A stretch of 42,043 bases of DNA from Clostridia bacterium (GCA_900769475.1 CAAGGQ010000108.1:1-42043), one strand, 5' to 3'; shown: positions 1 to 9,030, counted from the first letter of the stretch. Translations and numbers: made by a program. The notes: generated by a model from the sequence alone, not told the origin.

Positions 1-461
1 CCGCTCTGCTTTACTACCACGCCGTGGAGTGCCAGAGGGGTTGCCAGCCACTGATACTTGCGAATGCCGCCGTAGTAGTGGGTTTTGAGGAAGCACATGC
101 CGTTGTCCTCGTACACGGGAACCTGCTTCAGGTCCAGACGGGGAGAGTCGATGTGCGCCGCGGTGATGCGGATACCGTTCTGGATCGACTCGGAGCCGAT
201 CTTGAACATGAACAGACCCTTGCCGCGGTTGTTGTAGTAGAATTTGTCGCCTGCCTTCATGGGGTCACCGAAGGTGTAGGGGCGGTAGCCGGCGGCTTCT
301 GCCATACGAACGCCCTCGCGAACGGCTTCCCGCTCGGTCTTGGAGGCGTCCAGGAAGCGGACGTAGTCCTTGGTGTACTCGTAGGCCTTTGCAACGATCT
401 CGCTGCCGGCCTTTTCGTAAACGGTCTTTTTTTCATAGGTTAAGAGGTTCTTTTCGGACAT
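1..461 (-). CDS. M18 family aminopeptidase, C-terminus cut by window edge
   Basis: Metal-dependent cytosolic exopeptidase of the M18 (aspartyl aminopeptidase-like) family. About 153 N-terminal residues are visible, starting MSEKNLLTYEKK; the gene runs off the left edge. The segment AHIDSPRLDLK carries the family's first zinc-ligand region (His in HxD), followed by YGGIRKYQW and LHGVVV, which match the M18 core. The start at 461 has AAAGGAG about 10 bases upstream. It follows the transglycosylase gene by 14 bases and is probably the last visible gene of the minus-strand run that begins with the oxidoreductase. The remaining metal ligands lie outside the window, so activity cannot be judged. 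Confidence 0.88.
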   Translation of the reverse strand, partial: MSEKNLLTYEKKTVYEKAGSEIVAKAYEYTKDYVRFLDASKTEREAVREGVRMAEAAGYRPYTFGDPMKAGDKFYYNNRGKGLFMFKIGSESIQNGIRITAAHIDSPRLDLKQVPVYEDNGMCFLKTHYYGGIRKYQWLATPLALHGVVVKQS

Positions 462-475
462 GATGTTGGTCTCCT

Positions 476-1054
476 TTATGATTCATAATATAATTTGCTG
501 TAAAGTGCGACGGTCTTGCTCATACGGTCAACGTAGTCAGCGGTGGCATGGGGAATGTTAATCAGCCTTCCAAGCTCGTCCACATGGGAGGGATTTGCCA
601 GCCAGGCGTCCACCTGCTCATGCCCTGCCGCATAGGCGGCAAAGACAGTGCTCCACACGCCGTAGCGTTGGTAGAGCCAGGAAAGATAGGCCGTGCCGCA
701 CCGCAGATTGGTGGCGGGATCATAGAGCATTCCCGCATCCAGGGGAGGCTCGCCCAAAAGCTCGTTGCAAATGGTGGTGTACTGAGTGGGGGTCAGCTGC
801 ATCAAACCGATGCGGCCCTGCGCATCGGTGGCGTTGCTGGCAAAGTTGCTCTGTTCCTTGACCGTTGCCCAAAGAATGGGCTCGGGAACGCCAAACTCCT
901 TGGCGTTGGCAGAAATGGCGGGGGCAAGGGCCTCGGGACGGGGATGTGCGCTTTTTTCCACGGCGGTGGCAAGGGCGTCAAATCCAAGACCGAAGCCAAT
1001 GGAAAGGGCTAGAAGCCCCAAGAGGATCAGCAATCGTTGCATTGTCAGCTTCAC
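476..1054 (-). CDS. Small membrane-anchored lytic transglycosylase (SLT domain)
   Basis: Predicted peptidoglycan lytic transglycosylase of about 192 residues. Residues 7-30 form a hydrophobic signal anchor, so the catalytic domain should face the cell wall. The SLT signature is present: KEQSNF with the likely catalytic Glu67, then GRIGLMQLTP, and later AYLSWLYQRYG and FAAYAAGHEQV. The reading frame can begin at a GTG (1054) that overlaps the coaE stop as GTGA. An ATG four codons later (1042) has AAGGTG at a good distance and may be the true start. Overlap with coaE suggests translational coupling. The role would be wall remodelling; the substrate is inferred from the family only. Confidence 0.85.
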   Translation of the reverse strand: MKLTMQRLLILLGLLALSIGFGLGFDALATAVEKSAHPRPEALAPAISANAKEFGVPEPILWATVKEQSNFASNATDAQGRIGLMQLTPTQYTTICNELLGEPPLDAGMLYDPATNLRCGTAYLSWLYQRYGVWSTVFAAYAAGHEQVDAWLANPSHVDELGRLINIPHATADYVDRMSKTVALYSKLYYES

Positions 1055-1653
1055 CTTGGGAGCACCCCCGTTTCCAAAAGGATCCGGCGGACCTGCGGGC
1101 GCAGCTGCTCCACCGTTCCGTGGTTTTCGATGATGTAATCGGAATGTGTGCGGAAGAATTCATCGCTCTTCTGGGCGCGGATACGTTGCAGAGCGGCCTC
1201 CGGGGGGATGCTGTCCCGGCGGACGATCCGTTGTATCCGCACCTCTTGCTCGGCCAGCACCGAGAGCACGACGTCGCAATCGGCTTCCGCTCCTGCCTCA
1301 AAGAGCTGGGGGGCATCGATGACAGCGGCGACCGTTCCGGCCTGCCGCAGGGACTGCAGACGGTTGCGAATGGCATCCATCACAAAGCGATGGGCAATGG
1401 TGTTCAGATCCTTGAGTGCGGCGGGATCCGAAAAGACGATGGATCCCAGTACCTTTCGATCCAGGGTTCCATCGGTGGCCAGGATCGCGTTGCCAAAGCG
1501 CTCGCAGAGAGCGTTCAGGCAGGAGGAGGGAGGAATGAGAAGAGAATGATAGACCCGATCGGCGTCGATCACCTCAAGGCCGTACTCCCGAAGCAGCTCG
1601 GCCACTACTCCTTTTCCGGCACCGCTGGGGCCGGTCAAGCCAATTACCAGCAT
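1051..1653 (-). CDS. coaE: Dephospho-CoA kinase
   Basis: Final enzyme of coenzyme A synthesis; it phosphorylates dephospho-CoA with ATP in the cytosol. The 200-residue length is normal. It begins MLVIGLTGPSGAGKG, a P-loop at residues 8-15, followed by the DADR motif seen in CoaE (VIDADRVYH), a DAPQLFEAG segment matching the usual D-x-P-L-L-F-E motif, and an RRD near the C-terminus. The start at 1653 was chosen over upstream in-frame codons because everything before it is arginine-rich out-of-family sequence. It overlaps the oxidoreductase stop by 10 bases. Odd point: the residue after the P-loop Lys14 is Gly, where Walker A usually has Ser or Thr. Confidence 0.93.
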   Translation of the reverse strand: MLVIGLTGPSGAGKGVVAELLREYGLEVIDADRVYHSLLIPPSSCLNALCERFGNAILATDGTLDRKVLGSIVFSDPAALKDLNTIAHRFVMDAIRNRLQSLRQAGTVAAVIDAPQLFEAGAEADCDVVLSVLAEQEVRIQRIVRRDSIPPEAALQRIRAQKSDEFFRTHSDYIIENHGTVEQLRPQVRRILLETGVLPR

Positions 1654-2798
1654 AGGGGCACCTCGGTTTGTACGCCTCCATGCTCTGCCGAGGCGTAAGC
1701 GGCTTCCATTACCGCCTGCACGTAGGCTCCGTCGGAGAGGGAAGGATGGAATGCGGTTTGCCGATGCACTGCCGAAAGGAAGGCGTGCATGCTGCACAGG
1801 TGGCCGTAGAGCCAGCCGGCGGGGGCTTTGGGGGAGGGGAAGGTCATTGTGGGGTAACGTCCCACGCACTCCAGGCGCACAAAGCCGCGCTCACCGCCCA
1901 TGGGGTCGGCGGGCCGGGTGGCATCGTAAAAATAAAGCCAGTTGGGTTCCATCAAGGAGAAGCGCAACGCCCCCTTCTCTCCGTAGATCTCAAAGGAGAG
2001 CTCGTCGTTGGTTCCCACCTGAAGCTTGCCTACCTCCAGGGTGCCCTTGGCACCGTCCTCGGTGGTGCACATCATATAAAAGGCCTCGTCGGCGTTGGTG
2101 TCCCAAGGGGTTCCGTCCCGTCCAAGTCGATGAGGATAGGCGATCTGTGCCATGCCGTTGACCTTCGTGATGCGTCCGCAGAGCCAGCTGAGGAGATCAA
2201 TGACGTGAGAGCCCAGATCAAAGAGCACGCCGCCACCGCACACGTCGCGATCCTGCTTCCAGCCCGCGGGCTTGGCGGGATCGGTGGCGCTGTTGTGCAG
2301 ATAAGAGCCGCGGAAGCTCAGGATCCGTCCCAGACGTCCCTCCTCAATGAGCTGCTTGGCGCGCATGGTGGGGGTCAGCCAGCGATTATTAAAGACCATG
2401 CCGCAGATCTGTCCATTCTTTAAGGGCAGGGCAGAGAGCTCCTTGGCCTGCTCGGCCGAGATGCACAGGGGCTTTTCGCAAAGCACGTGCTTGCCCGCGG
2501 CCAGGGCTTTTTTCAGGGTTTCAAAATGAAAGACATTGGGGGTGCAGATGTCGATGACGTCAATGGAAGGATCGTAGATCAGAGCATCCTCATTGGCGGT
2601 GGAACAGGGGATCCCAAAAGTAGCGGCAATCTTTGCAGCTCGTTCCTCCGACGTAGTGCACACGCCCGCGGTGAGTGCCCGAAAGGGAAGGTCCCCGTAA
2701 AAGAAGGGGAGGTTTTGCACCGCCCAGGTGTGGGTCCGACCCATGGAGCCAAAGCCAAGCAGACCGATCCGTATTTCCTTTGATTGTTTGCTATCCAT
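1644..2798 (-). CDS. Gfo/Idh/MocA family NAD(P)-dependent oxidoreductase
   Basis: Probable sugar or cyclitol dehydrogenase of 384 residues. The N-terminal Rossmann fold has GLLGFGSMGRTH (about residues 13-24); the family EKP motif appears in HVLCEKPLC. The C-terminal alpha/beta domain contains GGGVLFDLGSHVIDLLSWL, where D and H are typical catalytic-region residues. The start at 2798 has GAGGTG upstream. It is the first gene of a minus-strand run (oxidoreductase, coaE, transglycosylase, M18 peptidase) and has its own consensus-like promoter at 2854-2882. The substrate cannot be told from sequence, and the link to coaE is probably positional only. Confidence 0.9.
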   Translation of the reverse strand: MDSKQSKEIRIGLLGFGSMGRTHTWAVQNLPFFYGDLPFRALTAGVCTTSEERAAKIAATFGIPCSTANEDALIYDPSIDVIDICTPNVFHFETLKKALAAGKHVLCEKPLCISAEQAKELSALPLKNGQICGMVFNNRWLTPTMRAKQLIEEGRLGRILSFRGSYLHNSATDPAKPAGWKQDRDVCGGGVLFDLGSHVIDLLSWLCGRITKVNGMAQIAYPHRLGRDGTPWDTNADEAFYMMCTTEDGAKGTLEVGKLQVGTNDELSFEIYGEKGALRFSLMEPNWLYFYDATRPADPMGGERGFVRLECVGRYPTMTFPSPKAPAGWLYGHLCSMHAFLSAVHRQTAFHPSLSDGAYVQAVMEAAYASAEHGGVQTEVPLCW

Positions 2799-2827
2799 GC
2801 CGGCACCTCGTTTTCTGATGGTGGTTT

Positions 2828-2845
2828 GGCGTCAAAAAAGACGCC
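2828..2845 (-). other. 5'-terminal hairpin in the oxidoreductase leader
   Basis: Six-base-pair perfect stem GGCGTC/GACGCC with a six-base homopolymer loop. On the minus strand it begins about 3 bases after the predicted transcription start, so the message would start with a stem-loop, which can slow 5'-end decay. There is no T tract after it, so it is not a terminator on this strand. Confidence 0.5.
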
Positions 2846-2853
2846 TTCATTAT

Positions 2854-2882
2854 ATTATAACCCATTTTTTTCTTTTTTGCAA
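2854..2882 (-). promoter_or_regulatory. Predicted SigA promoter of the oxidoreductase operon
   Basis: On the minus strand TTGCAA (2882-2877), a 17-base spacer, then TATAAT (2859-2854). The start point would be near 2847. It lies back to back with the murB promoter. Confidence 0.7.
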
Positions 2883-2913
2883 GGGGGAAGCGCTATTTTT
2901 TGAAAGATTCGTA

Positions 2914-2942
2914 TTGCATTTTCCATGGAAAAAGAGTATAAT
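2914..2942 (+). promoter_or_regulatory. Predicted SigA promoter of murB-whiA-dnaE
   Basis: TTGCAT at 2914-2919, a 17-base spacer and TATAAT at 2937-2942, giving a start point near 2949. This places any ATG upstream of 2949 outside the message and supports the GTG start of murB at 2976. Confidence 0.78.
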
Positions 2943-2975
2943 AGTAGTAAGAAAAAGAGAAAGGGAGGTCGTGCC

Positions 2976-3890
2976 GTGGAGCGTGTACTGCAGGAATTAA
3001 AGTATTGTGGAATCTGTGTGGAAGAAAACGTCCCCCTTTCCCACTACAGTAGCTTCCGCATCGGAGGCCCCGGGCGGTGCCTGGTATTTCCGTCCACCAA
3101 AGAGGAACTGGTAACCGCGTTGGAGATCCTGGCCCGGAACGGGATTCCTTTCTCGGTCTTTGGCAGGGGAAGCAATCTGGTGTTTCCCGACGAAGGTCTT
3201 GCGGGAGCGGTGATCTTTACCACCCGGATGCACCGAGTCACCTGGGATGCCACGTCCGTACGCGCCGACGCCGGTGTTTCTCTGGCTTCTCTGGCGGTGG
3301 GGGCGCGGGAGCGCGCCCTGACCGGCTTGGAGTTTGCCCACGGAATTCCCGGAACCCTGGGCGGCGCCGTGTTCATGAATGCCGGGGCCTTTGGAGGGGA
3401 GATGTCCAACGTGTGCGTAAGAAGCACCTATTTGGATTTTTCCACCATGACCGTCCACGGCCTTTTGGGATCTGAGCACGCCTTTGCCTACCGTGCAAGC
3501 GTGTATCAAAGGCATCCCGCATGGATTCTGTTGGAGGCCGAATTGAGCCTTTCTTCCGGAGATCCCGCCGCCATCGCCGCGCAGATGGAGGAGTATAGGG
3601 GGCGCCGCCGCGCCACTCAGCCCCTGGAATATCCCAGCGCGGGGAGCGTGTTCAAGCGTCCCTTGGAGGATGCGGCAGGGCGGCTCATCGACGAGTGCAG
3701 CCTCAAGGGAACGAGCGTTGGCGGAGCCATGGTGTCCCACAAGCACGCGGGATTTATTGTTAACACCGGTAACGCTACCTGCGCCGATGTGCGCGCCCTG
3801 GTGGAGTTGATCCGGGAGCGCGTGAGGGAACAGACCGGTGTGAACCTGGAATGTGAAATTCAATTTGTAGAAGAAACAAAGAAATGTTAG
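2976..3890 (+). CDS. murB: UDP-N-acetylenolpyruvoylglucosamine reductase
   Basis: Flavoenzyme that reduces the enolpyruvyl group of UDP-GlcNAc-enolpyruvate to make UDP-MurNAc, a cytosolic step of peptidoglycan synthesis. The 304 residues fit the shorter Gram-positive MurB type. FAD-binding features include FGRGSNLVF and GIPGTLGGAVFMNAGAFG; the catalytic Ser region is SAGSVFKRP, and a late Glu is in NLECEIQFV. The GTG at 2976 is the start: AGGGAGGT sits 6 bases before it, and an upstream in-frame ATG (2925) lies inside the promoter. whiA follows after 17 bases. The rapZ and yvcK homologs that often separate murB from whiA are not here. Confidence 0.95.
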   Translation: MERVLQELKYCGICVEENVPLSHYSSFRIGGPGRCLVFPSTKEELVTALEILARNGIPFSVFGRGSNLVFPDEGLAGAVIFTTRMHRVTWDATSVRADAGVSLASLAVGARERALTGLEFAHGIPGTLGGAVFMNAGAFGGEMSNVCVRSTYLDFSTMTVHGLLGSEHAFAYRASVYQRHPAWILLEAELSLSSGDPAAIAAQMEEYRGRRRATQPLEYPSAGSVFKRPLEDAAGRLIDECSLKGTSVGGAMVSHKHAGFIVNTGNATCADVRALVELIRERVREQTGVNLECEIQFVEETKKC

Positions 3891-3907
3891 AGAAAGGAGG
3901 CGGAAGA

Positions 3908-4810
3908 ATGTCCTTTGCAGACGAAGTACGGGAGGAATTGGTGCAGTTGGTGCCCAAGCGGCCTTGCTGTCGCAAGGCCCGGACCCACGGCCTTTTGCTG
4001 GGGGCCACGGTGGACGAGCAAAAGCAGATCTGCGTGCGCTTTGGCAACGAGGCAGGGGCCTCTCTGGCATCCCAAATGATCCATACCGTTTACGGAAAGG
4101 AGCCCTTGGAGCAACGCTCGGGTGCTTGTGGCCATCGTTATTGGGATCTGTCCTTTTCCGCCCCTTCCTTTTATAAGCTTTGCCGTCAGCTGGAGGGGGA
4201 AACTCTCTCCCTTTCCTCGCTGATTCACTCTGATTGCGAGGGGTGCCGCTCGGCCTTCCTGCGGGGGTGCTTTCTGGCACTGGGGACGGTCAACGATCCC
4301 CACAAGGCCTTTCACCTGGAGCTAATCGCCAAGGAGCACGCCGTGCCCCTGCTGGAGGAGTGCCTTTCCGCCTGCGGCTATCCTCCTCGCCGGATCCGCC
4401 GTCCCAAGGGGATCGGGCTGTACTATAAGGATAGTGCCGCCGTGGAGGAGCTGCTCACCCTGATGGGGGCGCAAACCGTGATCTTTGAGATCATCAACAG
4501 CCGCATCGAGCGGGAGATCCGCAACAATGAGAATCGCGCAACCAACTGCGTTACGAAAAATATTGAAAAGACGATTTCCGCTTCCACGCGGCACATGGAG
4601 GCCATCAATCTTTTGATGGAGCACGGAAAGCTGGAAAAGCTTCCCGAGGCCGTGCGCACCACGGCCATGATCCGCTACCGAAATCCCGATGCCACTCTGG
4701 ACGAGCTGACCCGTCTGCACGAGCCGGTCATTTCCAAGTCGGGGCTGAATCATCGGTTGCAGAAAATTCTGCAGGAGGCCGAGGAGCTGGAAAGGAAGGA
4801 GCCGTCATGA
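3908..4810 (+). CDS. whiA: Sporulation/division regulator WhiA
   Basis: DNA-binding protein of 300 residues, with an N-terminal LAGLIDADG-like fold and a C-terminal helix-turn-helix. Visible family segments are SFADEVREEL at the start, CRSAFLRGCFLALGTV in the middle, NRATNCVTKNIEKT near residue 210, and a C-terminal NPDATLDELTRLHEPVISKSGLNHRL, which is the HTH. In Firmicutes WhiA affects chromosome segregation and division; in actinobacteria it drives sporulation genes. The start at 3908 has AGAAAGGAGG 7 bases upstream. Its stop overlaps the dnaE start as ATGA, so the two are translationally coupled. Confidence 0.96.
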   Translation: MSFADEVREELVQLVPKRPCCRKARTHGLLLGATVDEQKQICVRFGNEAGASLASQMIHTVYGKEPLEQRSGACGHRYWDLSFSAPSFYKLCRQLEGETLSLSSLIHSDCEGCRSAFLRGCFLALGTVNDPHKAFHLELIAKEHAVPLLEECLSACGYPPRRIRRPKGIGLYYKDSAAVEELLTLMGAQTVIFEIINSRIEREIRNNENRATNCVTKNIEKTISASTRHMEAINLLMEHGKLEKLPEAVRTTAMIRYRNPDATLDELTRLHEPVISKSGLNHRLQKILQEAEELERKEPS

Positions 4811-7800
4811 ACCGATTCGTTCATTTGCATCTGCATAGTGAATACAGCCTTTTGGACGGCGCCTGCCGCATTGCCGAGATCCCCGCGCGCGTCAAGGAGT
4901 GCGGGCAGGATGCTGTGGCCATTACCGATCATGGCGTGATGTACGGCGTGGTGGCCTTCTGGGAGGCCTGCAAAAAGGAAGGGGTCAAGCCCATCATCGG
5001 GTGCGAGGTCTACGTGGCTCCCTCCTCTCGCTTTGACCGCACTCCCAGCGCCGACGGCTACGCCGATCATCTGGTGCTTCTTTGCGAGAATATAACCGGT
5101 TACCGCAACCTGATGGAGATGGTGTCCCTTTCCTTTACCGAGGGCTTTTACAACAAGCCTCGGGTGGACGAGGAGCTTCTTCGTCGCCATTCCGAGGGGC
5201 TGATCGCTCTGTCTGCCTGCCTTGGCGGACGTATCCCCAAGCTGCTCAGCAAGGGAGATGTGGAAGGGGCGCGGGAGGTGGCTCGCCGCTACGAGGAGAT
5301 TTTTGGCGCCGAGCATTTCTATATTGAGCTTCAGGATCACGGCATGGCCGAGCAACGGGCCGTGCTTCCGCTGCTGGTCAACCTGGCCGAGGAGCTGAGC
5401 CTTCCTCTGGTGGCTACCAACGATTGCCATTATCTGCGGCGGAAGGATGCCCAGACTCAGGCGGTGCTCATGTGTATTCAAACCAACACTACCGTCGACG
5501 CGGGACGCCCCGCGGCCTTTGCCACCGACGAGCTCTATCTCAAGGACACCAATGAGATGGAAATGCTGTTCCGTCGCTATCCCGAGGCCCTTGCCAACAC
5601 CTGCCGCATTGCCGAGCGTTGCTCGGTGGAGTTTGACTTTTCCACCACCTATCTTCCCAAGTTCCCCTGTCCCGGAGCCGAGAGTGCCGTAGGATACCTG
5701 CGCCGTCTGGCGTGGGAAGGGCTGGAAAAGCGGGAAGAGAAGGGGCGCATCGTCTATGCTTCCCATTCCCGGGAGGATTATCGCGCCCGCATGGAATACG
5801 AGCTTTCGGTCATTGAGCAGATGGGGTACGCCGATTACTTCCTCATCGTGCAGGACTACGTTAATTTTGCCCGCTCCCGGGAGATCCCCGTGGGACCGGG
5901 ACGTGGCTCGGGTGCGGGAAGTCTTGTGGCCTTCTGCCTTGGGATCACCGACGTGGATCCCATGCCCTTTGACCTGCTTTTTGAACGCTTTCTGAACCCC
6001 GAGCGGGTTAGCATGCCCGACTTTGATATCGATTTTTGCTACAACCGACGGGACGAGGTCATCGAATACGTTCAGCGCAAGTACGGTCGGGATCACGTGT
6101 CCCAGATCATCACCTTCGGAACCCTGGCCGCTCGCGCCGCGATTCGTGACGTGGGACGAGCCTTGGGCATGGCCTACGCCGATGTGGACGTGGTTGCCCG
6201 TGCCGTTCCCCAGGAGCTGAACATCACCATTTCCATGGCCCTCAAGCTCCCCGATCTGAAGAACCAATACGAAAATTCTCCCGCTGTTCAGCGATTGGTG
6301 GATACCGCCATGGCCCTGGAGGGCATGCCGCGAAACATTTCCATCCACGCCGCGGGGGTGGTGATCACCGACCGCCCGATTGCCTCCTACGTGCCCCTGG
6401 CCGTGAGCAACGGCACCGTGGTGACCCAATTCGATATGGATACCATTGCACGGCTGGGACTTTTAAAGTTCGACTTCCTGGCCCTGCGCTACCTTACCAT
6501 TCTCCACGACGCCGAGAAGCTGATCCGGGATACCGATCCCACCTTTGACGTGGAGAAGATCCCTTTGGAGGATGCCGAAACATTCCGGCTGATCTCCTCG
6601 GGCAAGACCACCGGTATCTTTCAGCTGGAATCGGGTGGCATGCGCCAAATGCTGACCAACCTGGCCCCCGAGCGGCTGGAGGACATCATTGCCGCCATCG
6701 CTCTGTATCGTCCCGGCCCCATGGATTCCATTCCCACCTTCATTGAGTGCCGCCATCATCCCGAAAAGGTGACCTACGCCACCCCGCTGTTAGAGCCCAT
6801 TCTGTCCTCCACCTACGGATGCGTGGTCTACCAGGAGCAGGTAATGAACATCTTCCGCAGTGTGGCGGGCTATACCTTTGGACATGCCGATATCGTTCGC
6901 CGTGCCATGTCCAAAAAGAAGGCCTCGGTGCTTCTTGCCGAGCGGGAAGCCTTTGTGAGCGGCGCCATGGAGCGCGGCGTGGAGGAGGCGGTCGCCAAGG
7001 GACTGTTTGAGGACATGGAAAGCTTTGCCAACTACGCCTTTAACAAATCCCACGCGGCGGCCTACGCCGTGATCTCCTATCGCACGGCCTACCTCAAGTG
7101 TCACTATCCCCAGGCTTATTTCTCGGCACTTCTGACCAGCGTACTGGGGAACCAAACCAAGATCGCCGAGTATATTGCCGAGTGCTCTTCCCGTGGCATT
7201 CGCGTGCTTCCTCCCGATATCAACGAGAGCCGCATCGGCTTTTCCACCTCGGGCAAGGACATTCGCTTTGGCCTGCTGGCCCTCAAAAACGTGGGCAACC
7301 GCTTCCTGGAGCAGATTCTGCAGGAGCGGAACCATGGGAAATTCGCTTCCTTCGACGATTTTATCAACCGCATGCCCGCAGGGGAATTGAACAAACGCAT
7401 GGTAGAATCCCTGATCAAGGCCGGTACCTTTGACCGTCTGGGCGTTTACCGCAGCCGCCTGTTGGCGGTGTACGAGCGGCTTTTGGACCAGGTGGCCGAG
7501 AAGGGAAGAAATAACCTGGACGGACAGCTGGATATGTTCTCCTCCTTGGTTGGAGGTGCGGCGCCCTCACCTGCGGTGGCTTATCCCGAGATCCCCGAGC
7601 TGGGAGTGCGGGAAAAGCTGATGCTGGAAAAGGACGCGGCGGGGATGTATTTCTCCGGGAACATGTTGGACGAATACAGCCGCCACCTGGAGCATTTGCA
7701 GGTGGATTCCATTGCGGCCTATGTGGACGAGGAGGCCGATCCCGCCGACAAAACGCGGGTCGCCTTTGCGGGCATGATCACCGCCATGACCACCAAGGTC

Positions 7801-8337
7801 ACCAAAAATGGCGACCGTATGGCCTTTTTCACCCTGGAGGATCGTCTGGCCGAGATCGAGTGCCTGGCCTTTGCCAGAATCTATGCCGAGACCTCTCATT
7901 TACTTCGCAACGATGCCGGCGTGTTTGTCAAGGGTACCCTTTCGGTGCGGGAGGACGAGCCGCCCAAGCTGTTGGTCAACGCAGTGGAGCCGCTGGTCGA
8001 GAACAAGCAATTCCGCGAGGAGGATCTTCCTAAACCCTCCGCCACTTCGTCGGCACCGCGCTCCGCAGAGGCCAAGTCCGATGCTAAGAGCCCTGCTCGC
8101 GCACCTCGTCGGCTCTTTTTGCGGGTGCCCGGGGAGCGAGATCCGCTGGCGTTGAAGGCCTTGAATTTGGTGGAGCTCTTTGAGGGAGGCTTCCCTGTCT
8201 TCTTCTACTACGCCGATGAAAAGCGCTACCAACGAGACCCCTTGGGCATAGAGCTGAGCGATTACGTTCTGCGCCAGCTGCGAGAACTTTTGGGGGATGA
8301 AAACGTGATTTTACAGGAAAGAGGAGCCTATGATTAA
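4807..8337 (+). CDS. dnaE: DNA polymerase III subunit alpha (DnaE type)
   Basis: Replicative polymerase subunit of 1176 residues. The N-terminal PHP domain begins HLHLHSEYSLLDGA. The palm contains GPGRGSGAGSLVAFCLGI and the acidic PDFDIDFCYNRRDEVI, which holds catalytic aspartates. The fingers and tandem helix-hairpin region include GIFQLESGGMRQML and YRPGPMDSIP. A C-terminal OB-fold lies near residues 970-1050. It is the DnaE, not PolC, form because there is no inserted 3'-5' exonuclease domain. It overlaps whiA by 4 bases and the next gene by 8 bases. The Pro/Ser/Ala-rich linker near residue 1080 before the last domain is low complexity. Confidence 0.97.
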   Translation: MNRFVHLHLHSEYSLLDGACRIAEIPARVKECGQDAVAITDHGVMYGVVAFWEACKKEGVKPIIGCEVYVAPSSRFDRTPSADGYADHLVLLCENITGYRNLMEMVSLSFTEGFYNKPRVDEELLRRHSEGLIALSACLGGRIPKLLSKGDVEGAREVARRYEEIFGAEHFYIELQDHGMAEQRAVLPLLVNLAEELSLPLVATNDCHYLRRKDAQTQAVLMCIQTNTTVDAGRPAAFATDELYLKDTNEMEMLFRRYPEALANTCRIAERCSVEFDFSTTYLPKFPCPGAESAVGYLRRLAWEGLEKREEKGRIVYASHSREDYRARMEYELSVIEQMGYADYFLIVQDYVNFARSREIPVGPGRGSGAGSLVAFCLGITDVDPMPFDLLFERFLNPERVSMPDFDIDFCYNRRDEVIEYVQRKYGRDHVSQIITFGTLAARAAIRDVGRALGMAYADVDVVARAVPQELNITISMALKLPDLKNQYENSPAVQRLVDTAMALEGMPRNISIHAAGVVITDRPIASYVPLAVSNGTVVTQFDMDTIARLGLLKFDFLALRYLTILHDAEKLIRDTDPTFDVEKIPLEDAETFRLISSGKTTGIFQLESGGMRQMLTNLAPERLEDIIAAIALYRPGPMDSIPTFIECRHHPEKVTYATPLLEPILSSTYGCVVYQEQVMNIFRSVAGYTFGHADIVRRAMSKKKASVLLAEREAFVSGAMERGVEEAVAKGLFEDMESFANYAFNKSHAAAYAVISYRTAYLKCHYPQAYFSALLTSVLGNQTKIAEYIAECSSRGIRVLPPDINESRIGFSTSGKDIRFGLLALKNVGNRFLEQILQERNHGKFASFDDFINRMPAGELNKRMVESLIKAGTFDRLGVYRSRLLAVYERLLDQVAEKGRNNLDGQLDMFSSLVGGAAPSPAVAYPEIPELGVREKLMLEKDAAGMYFSGNMLDEYSRHLEHLQVDSIAAYVDEEADPADKTRVAFAGMITAMTTKVTKNGDRMAFFTLEDRLAEIECLAFARIYAETSHLLRNDAGVFVKGTLSVREDEPPKLLVNAVEPLVENKQFREEDLPKPSATSSAPRSAEAKSDAKSPARAPRRLFLRVPGERDPLALKALNLVELFEGGFPVFFYYADEKRYQRDPLGIELSDYVLRQLRELLGDENVILQERGAYD

Positions 8338-9019
8338 GGATGTGTTTTTGGATCTGGACGATACGATCCTGGATTTTCAACGGGCCGAGCGGAAGGCGCT
8401 TGCCGCCACGCTGAACCAAATGGGCGTGACGCCCACCCCCGAGCGGGTACAGAGCTACCACGAGATCAATCTGAAGCATTGGAAGATGCTGGAGAGAGGG
8501 GAGATCACCCGGGAACGGTTGCTTGTGCGCCGTTTTGAGGTCTTTTTCGAATCCGTGGGGGTGGTGGCCGATGCCGACCGCACCCAGCGGGTCTACGAAT
8601 ACGAGCTGGGTCTGCGGAGCTATTTTATAGAGGGTGCTAAGGAGATGCTGGACGAATTGAAGGCGGTGGGCTATCGCCTGTACCTGGCCTCCAATGGCAC
8701 CACCGTGGTGCAAACGCCCCGGATCCGTGCCGCCGCGCTGGCTTCCTATTTTGACGGTATCTTCCTCTCGGAGGCCATTGGATGCGATAAGCCGAGCCGC
8801 GCCTTCTTTGACGCTTGCTTTGCAGAGATCCGGGACTTTTCCCCGGAGCAGGCCATCATTCTGGGGGATAGCCTATCCTCGGATATTGCCGGAGGACGCA
8901 ACGCGGGCATCCAAACCTGCTGGTTCCATCCTGCAGGAACTCCACCCACGGGGGGAATCAAGCCCGATCATCAGATTTTTGCACTTTCGGAGTTTCTGCC
9001 GCTGTTAAAGTCCCTTTAA
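8330..9019 (+). CDS. HAD superfamily phosphatase, YjjG-like nucleotidase
   Basis: Cytosolic HAD hydrolase of 229 residues. Motif I is DLDDT with nucleophile Asp8 and acid Asp10; motif II lies in YLASNGTT; the motif III lysine is in CDKPSRAFF; motif IV is GDSLSSDIAGGRNAG. The cap region RAERKALAATLNQMG and the overall length resemble YjjG/YfnB pyrimidine nucleotidases, which clean non-canonical nucleotides. That role would suit its coupling to dnaE (8-base overlap, GAGGAG before the ATG), but substrate assignment in this family from sequence is weak. It is the last gene of the murB-whiA-dnaE unit, ending just before a strong terminator. Confidence 0.88.
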   Translation: MIKDVFLDLDDTILDFQRAERKALAATLNQMGVTPTPERVQSYHEINLKHWKMLERGEITRERLLVRRFEVFFESVGVVADADRTQRVYEYELGLRSYFIEGAKEMLDELKAVGYRLYLASNGTTVVQTPRIRAAALASYFDGIFLSEAIGCDKPSRAFFDACFAEIRDFSPEQAIILGDSLSSDIAGGRNAGIQTCWFHPAGTPPTGGIKPDHQIFALSEFLPLLKSL

Positions 9020-9030
9020 ACCAAAACGGC

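Noticed and set aside
2925..2975. Upstream ATG start for murB
   Set aside because: It lies within the -35/-10 promoter elements; the GTG at 2976 has a strong ribosome site.
4750..6429. A 559-codon frame antisense to dnaE
   Set aside because: In register with dnaE; His/Gly-rich nonsense composition; dnaE is certain.
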